From G965205725 sp965205725 (GTDB lineage Bacteria > Pseudomonadota > Gammaproteobacteria > Pseudomonadales > Halieaceae), in assembly GCA_965205725.1 (NCBI GenBank), contig OZ242189.1, positions 1,860,001-1,924,000 on the forward strand: DNA of 64,000 bases, read 5' to 3'. Made by a program: the position numbers and the translations under genes. The notes under the pieces were generated by a model. The model saw only the letters and a program-made list of their open reading frames with translations, searched no databases and had not been told where the DNA came from. Shown here one piece after another: positions 61,661 to 64,000 of the stretch. How positions within the stretch are numbered: position 1 is the first letter of the stretch; each line of letters opens with the position of its first letter.

Positions 61661-64000
61661 CTAGCTGGCGAGCTTCAAGGAGGGATCATAATTTATTGAG
61701 ACACTGTGGGTACCACAAAGATCCCGCAACTGTTGAATCAGTTCATCGCTGGGCGACACCTGCCAGCGCTCGCCCAAACTGATACGCGCTCGATTGTCTG
61801 GCTGGCTATACCAAAACGCAACTCTGCACTCCCCCTGAGAGTGTTGCAGCAGCGCCTCCAGTTGCTGAGTCAGCTTTTCATCGACCATGTCTTCACGCAG
61901 TTCAATAGTGAGTTCAGACGCACGGCTTTGTCGAGCTTGCAAGAGGCTATTTACATCGCTGGCACGGATCGACAAACCGCCGGAGTAATCGTCGTGCGCG
62001 ACGCTTCCCTCAACTATGACAATGTTGTCTTTTACCAATAGCTCACAGCTTTCGCTGTACACATCGGAGAAAATAGTCACCTCAATGCGCGCACTGCGAT
62101 CATCCAGAGTCAAGATCGCCATGGTATCACCGCGTTTGGTTTTCATGGCGCGCATGGATACAATCAAACCAGCAACTACTTGGGTCTTATTGCCATCGGC
62201 CCGCAAGTTGGCAATCCTGCAGGGCACGAACCTTCGCAATTCTTGCTCATACTCATCAATAGGATGCCCGGTCACATAAAGGCCAAGTGTATCTTTTTCG
62301 CCATTGAGTCGCTCTCGCAAAGTTTGTGGGCGAACATTGCGGTGAGCGCTGTAGACATTGCCCCCGGCTGCCACTGCCACGACATCTCCAAACATGTCTT
62401 CAATTCCCGCGTCTCGGCCTTTGGCGCTCTGCTCCGCTGCCTGTAGGGCCTCTTCCAGCGCCGAGGCAAGTACTGAGCGATCTTCACCCAGCGAGTCAAA
62501 AGCGCCTGACTTAATAAGGGCCTCTATGGCGCGGCGGTTAACCCGACGCGGGTCGGTTCGCGCGCAAAAATCAAATAAGCTGGAAAACGCTCCACCCGCC
62601 TCACGCGCCGCAAGAATATTCTCGATGGGCCCTTCACCCAAACCCTTAATGGCACCCAAGCCGTAGACAATTTTTCCCGCATCGTTGACGGTGAACATAT
62701 ATTTGCCTGCGTTAATGTCTGGCAAGCACAGGGGTAGCTTCAGGGCCCTGCACTCCTCCACGAAAATCACTATCTTATCGGTGTTCTGCAATTCAGAGCT
62801 CATCACTGCTGCCATAAAGGGCGCCGGAAAGTGCGCTTTCAACCAGGCAGTTTGGTAGGACACCAGGGCATAGGCGACAGAGTGAGATTTGTTGAAACCA
62901 TAACCGGCGAATTTTTCCACCAAATCGAAGATTTTCATCGCCAGATTCGAGTTTACGCCCTTGGCAACAGCGCCAGATTCAAATATCTCACGCTGCCTGG
63001 CCATTTCCTCATGTTTCTTCTTGCCCATGACGCGCCGCAGCACGTCGGCACCGCCGAGGGTATAACCGGCCAGCTCCTGAGCGATCTGCATCACCTGTTC
63101 CTGATACAAAATGATGCCGTAGGTGGGCTCCAAAATGGGTTTAAGCCACTCGTGTTGGTACTGTGCATCGGGGTAAGACAAAGCCTCACGGCCATGTTTG
63201 CGATCGATGAAGTTGTCCACCATGCCCGACTGCAGAGGGCCGGGACGAAACAGCGCCACCAGTGCCACAATGTCTTCAAAACGGTCGGGGCGCAGACGCT
63301 TGATCAAATCTTTCATGCCACGGGATTCCAACTGAAATACAGCGGTCGTTTCTGCACTTTGCAGCAAATCAAAACTGGCGCTGTCATCCAGCGGGATACC
63401 GGTAATATCCAGGGGCTTTTCGCCCGTACCGGCGCTGCGCTCGTTTATAATTTTCACCGCCCAATCAATGATGGTCAGAGTGCGCAGGCCGAGAAAGTCA
63501 AACTTGACCAGGCCCACATCTTCTACATCATCTTTGTCGTACTGCGTTACCAGCCCTTCACCAGACTCATCGCAAAACAGCGGCGAGAAATCGGTGAGCT
63601 GCGAGGGCGCAATAACCACGCCACCCGCGTGTTTACCCACGTTGCGAGTGATGCCTTCCAACTGCTCTGCCATATCCCAGATTTCCTGGGCCTCATCGTC
63701 CTCGGCGAGAAAGTCACGCAGCGGCTTCTCGTCTTCCAGCGCCCTGGCCAGCGTCATACCCACTTCAAAGGGAATCATTTTTGACAACTTGTCCGCGAGA
63801 CCGTAGGACTTACCCTGCACCCGCGCTACATCACGCACCACCGCCTTGGCAGCCATGGTGCCAAAAGTGATGATTTGTGACACCGCATCGCGGCCATATT
63901 GTTGTGCCACATAGTTGATTACCTGATCGCGGTTCTCCATGCAGAAATCCACGTCGAAGTCAGGCATAGATACCCGTTCAGGATTGAGGAAACGCTCAAA
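61661..64000 (-). CDS. dnaE: DNA polymerase III alpha subunit (partial, C-terminal part)
   Basis: The frame runs through the right edge of the window, so the N-terminal part of the gene is outside. About 779 residues are present, starting just before the catalytic aspartates in MPDFDVDFCMENRD. The finger and beta-binding regions, the helix-hairpin-helix (FGYGFNKSHSVAYALVSYQTAW) and an OB-fold (TKRGDTMAILTLDDRSARIEV) follow. It ends 147 bp before accA. Confidence 0.97.
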   Translation of the reverse strand, partial: FERFLNPERVSMPDFDVDFCMENRDQVINYVAQQYGRDAVSQIITFGTMAAKAVVRDVARVQGKSYGLADKLSKMIPFEVGMTLARALEDEKPLRDFLAEDDEAQEIWDMAEQLEGITRNVGKHAGGVVIAPSQLTDFSPLFCDESGEGLVTQYDKDDVEDVGLVKFDFLGLRTLTIIDWAVKIINERSAGTGEKPLDITGIPLDDSASFDLLQSAETTAVFQLESRGMKDLIKRLRPDRFEDIVALVALFRPGPLQSGMVDNFIDRKHGREALSYPDAQYQHEWLKPILEPTYGIILYQEQVMQIAQELAGYTLGGADVLRRVMGKKKHEEMARQREIFESGAVAKGVNSNLAMKIFDLVEKFAGYGFNKSHSVAYALVSYQTAWLKAHFPAPFMAAVMSSELQNTDKIVIFVEECRALKLPLCLPDINAGKYMFTVNDAGKIVYGLGAIKGLGEGPIENILAAREAGGAFSSLFDFCARTDPRRVNRRAIEALIKSGAFDSLGEDRSVLASALEEALQAAEQSAKGRDAGIEDMFGDVVAVAAGGNVYSAHRNVRPQTLRERLNGEKDTLGLYVTGHPIDEYEQELRRFVPCRIANLRADGNKTQVVAGLIVSMRAMKTKRGDTMAILTLDDRSARIEVTIFSDVYSESCELLVKDNIVIVEGSVAHDDYSGGLSIRASDVNSLLQARQSRASELTIELREDMVDEKLTQQLEALLQHSQGECRVAFWYSQPDNRARISLGERWQVSPSDELIQQLRDLCGTHSVSINYDPSLKLAS

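Overview
The window is a stretch of chromosome from a gammaproteobacterium close to the Pseudomonas/Cellvibrionales side of the class (a marine Halieaceae-, Spongiibacteraceae- or Porticoccaceae-like organism is my inference). Gene order supports this. The blocks sfsA-aminotransferase-dksA-gluQ-cbrX-cbrA-cbrB-pcnB-folK-panB-panC-acs, dusA-tal-STAS-response regulator-mlaA and recX-recA...mutS-fdxA-rpoS-nlpD-pcm-truD-ispF-ispD-ftsB-eno-kdsA-pyrG-tilS-accA-dnaE are all arranged much as in Pseudomonas. No rRNA, phage or CRISPR array is present; one tRNA (Ala, GGC) is.

Layout. 0-8 kb: sfsA, an aminotransferase, dksA, gluQ and the CbrX/CbrA/CbrB carbon-nitrogen balance system. 8.0-8.8 kb: a 774-bp gene-free stretch with a textbook sigma-54 promoter followed by A-rich Hfq/Crc-like motifs and two copies of a hairpin module. 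This is exactly where Pseudomonas keeps the sRNA CrcZ, and here a MITE sits inside it. 8.8-16.5 kb: pcnB, folK, a deoxynucleoside kinase, panB, panC, acs and a zinc alcohol dehydrogenase. 16.5-19.2 kb: an accessory patch next to tRNA-Ala. It holds two genes with in-frame UGA at the catalytic position plus bacterial SECIS-like hairpins (a selenocysteine glutathione peroxidase and an ArsC-like UxxC protein), a MAPEG and a DUF385-type protein, and decayed gene pieces. 19.2-26 kb: gltX, an ornithine decarboxylase remnant, dusA, tal, a TerB-like gene, a STAS/PP2C regulator pair and mlaA. 26.1-27.3 kb: an IS630-family element inserted 4 bp before the mlaA start codon. 27.4-29.4 kb: an HvfABC-type RiPP operon whose precursor carries 13 EGKCG motifs. 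29.6-39.7 kb: hrpA, a MaoC hydratase, a hypothetical, mnmC and an M16 protease. 40-45 kb: recX, recA with a LexA box, a transglutaminase, a luciferase-like oxidoreductase and an NAD(P)-binding membrane protein. 45-64 kb: mutS through dnaE, the last cut by the window edge.

A family of five short inverted-repeat elements (139-174 bp, terminal GAGACCTTTGCAC, apparent 5-bp target duplications) is scattered through the window. Three of the five sit directly on the stop codon of a neighbouring gene, including rpoS. RpoS itself is unusual: its usual acidic N-terminus is replaced by about 117 residues of lysine/alanine-rich, histone-H1-like sequence.

The most promising undescribed items are the CrcZ-like RNA outside Pseudomonas, the pair of candidate selenoproteins, the H1-tailed RpoS, the 13-motif HvfA precursor and the stop-codon-associated MITE family. 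All functional statements come from reading the sequence and from family knowledge; no searches were run.
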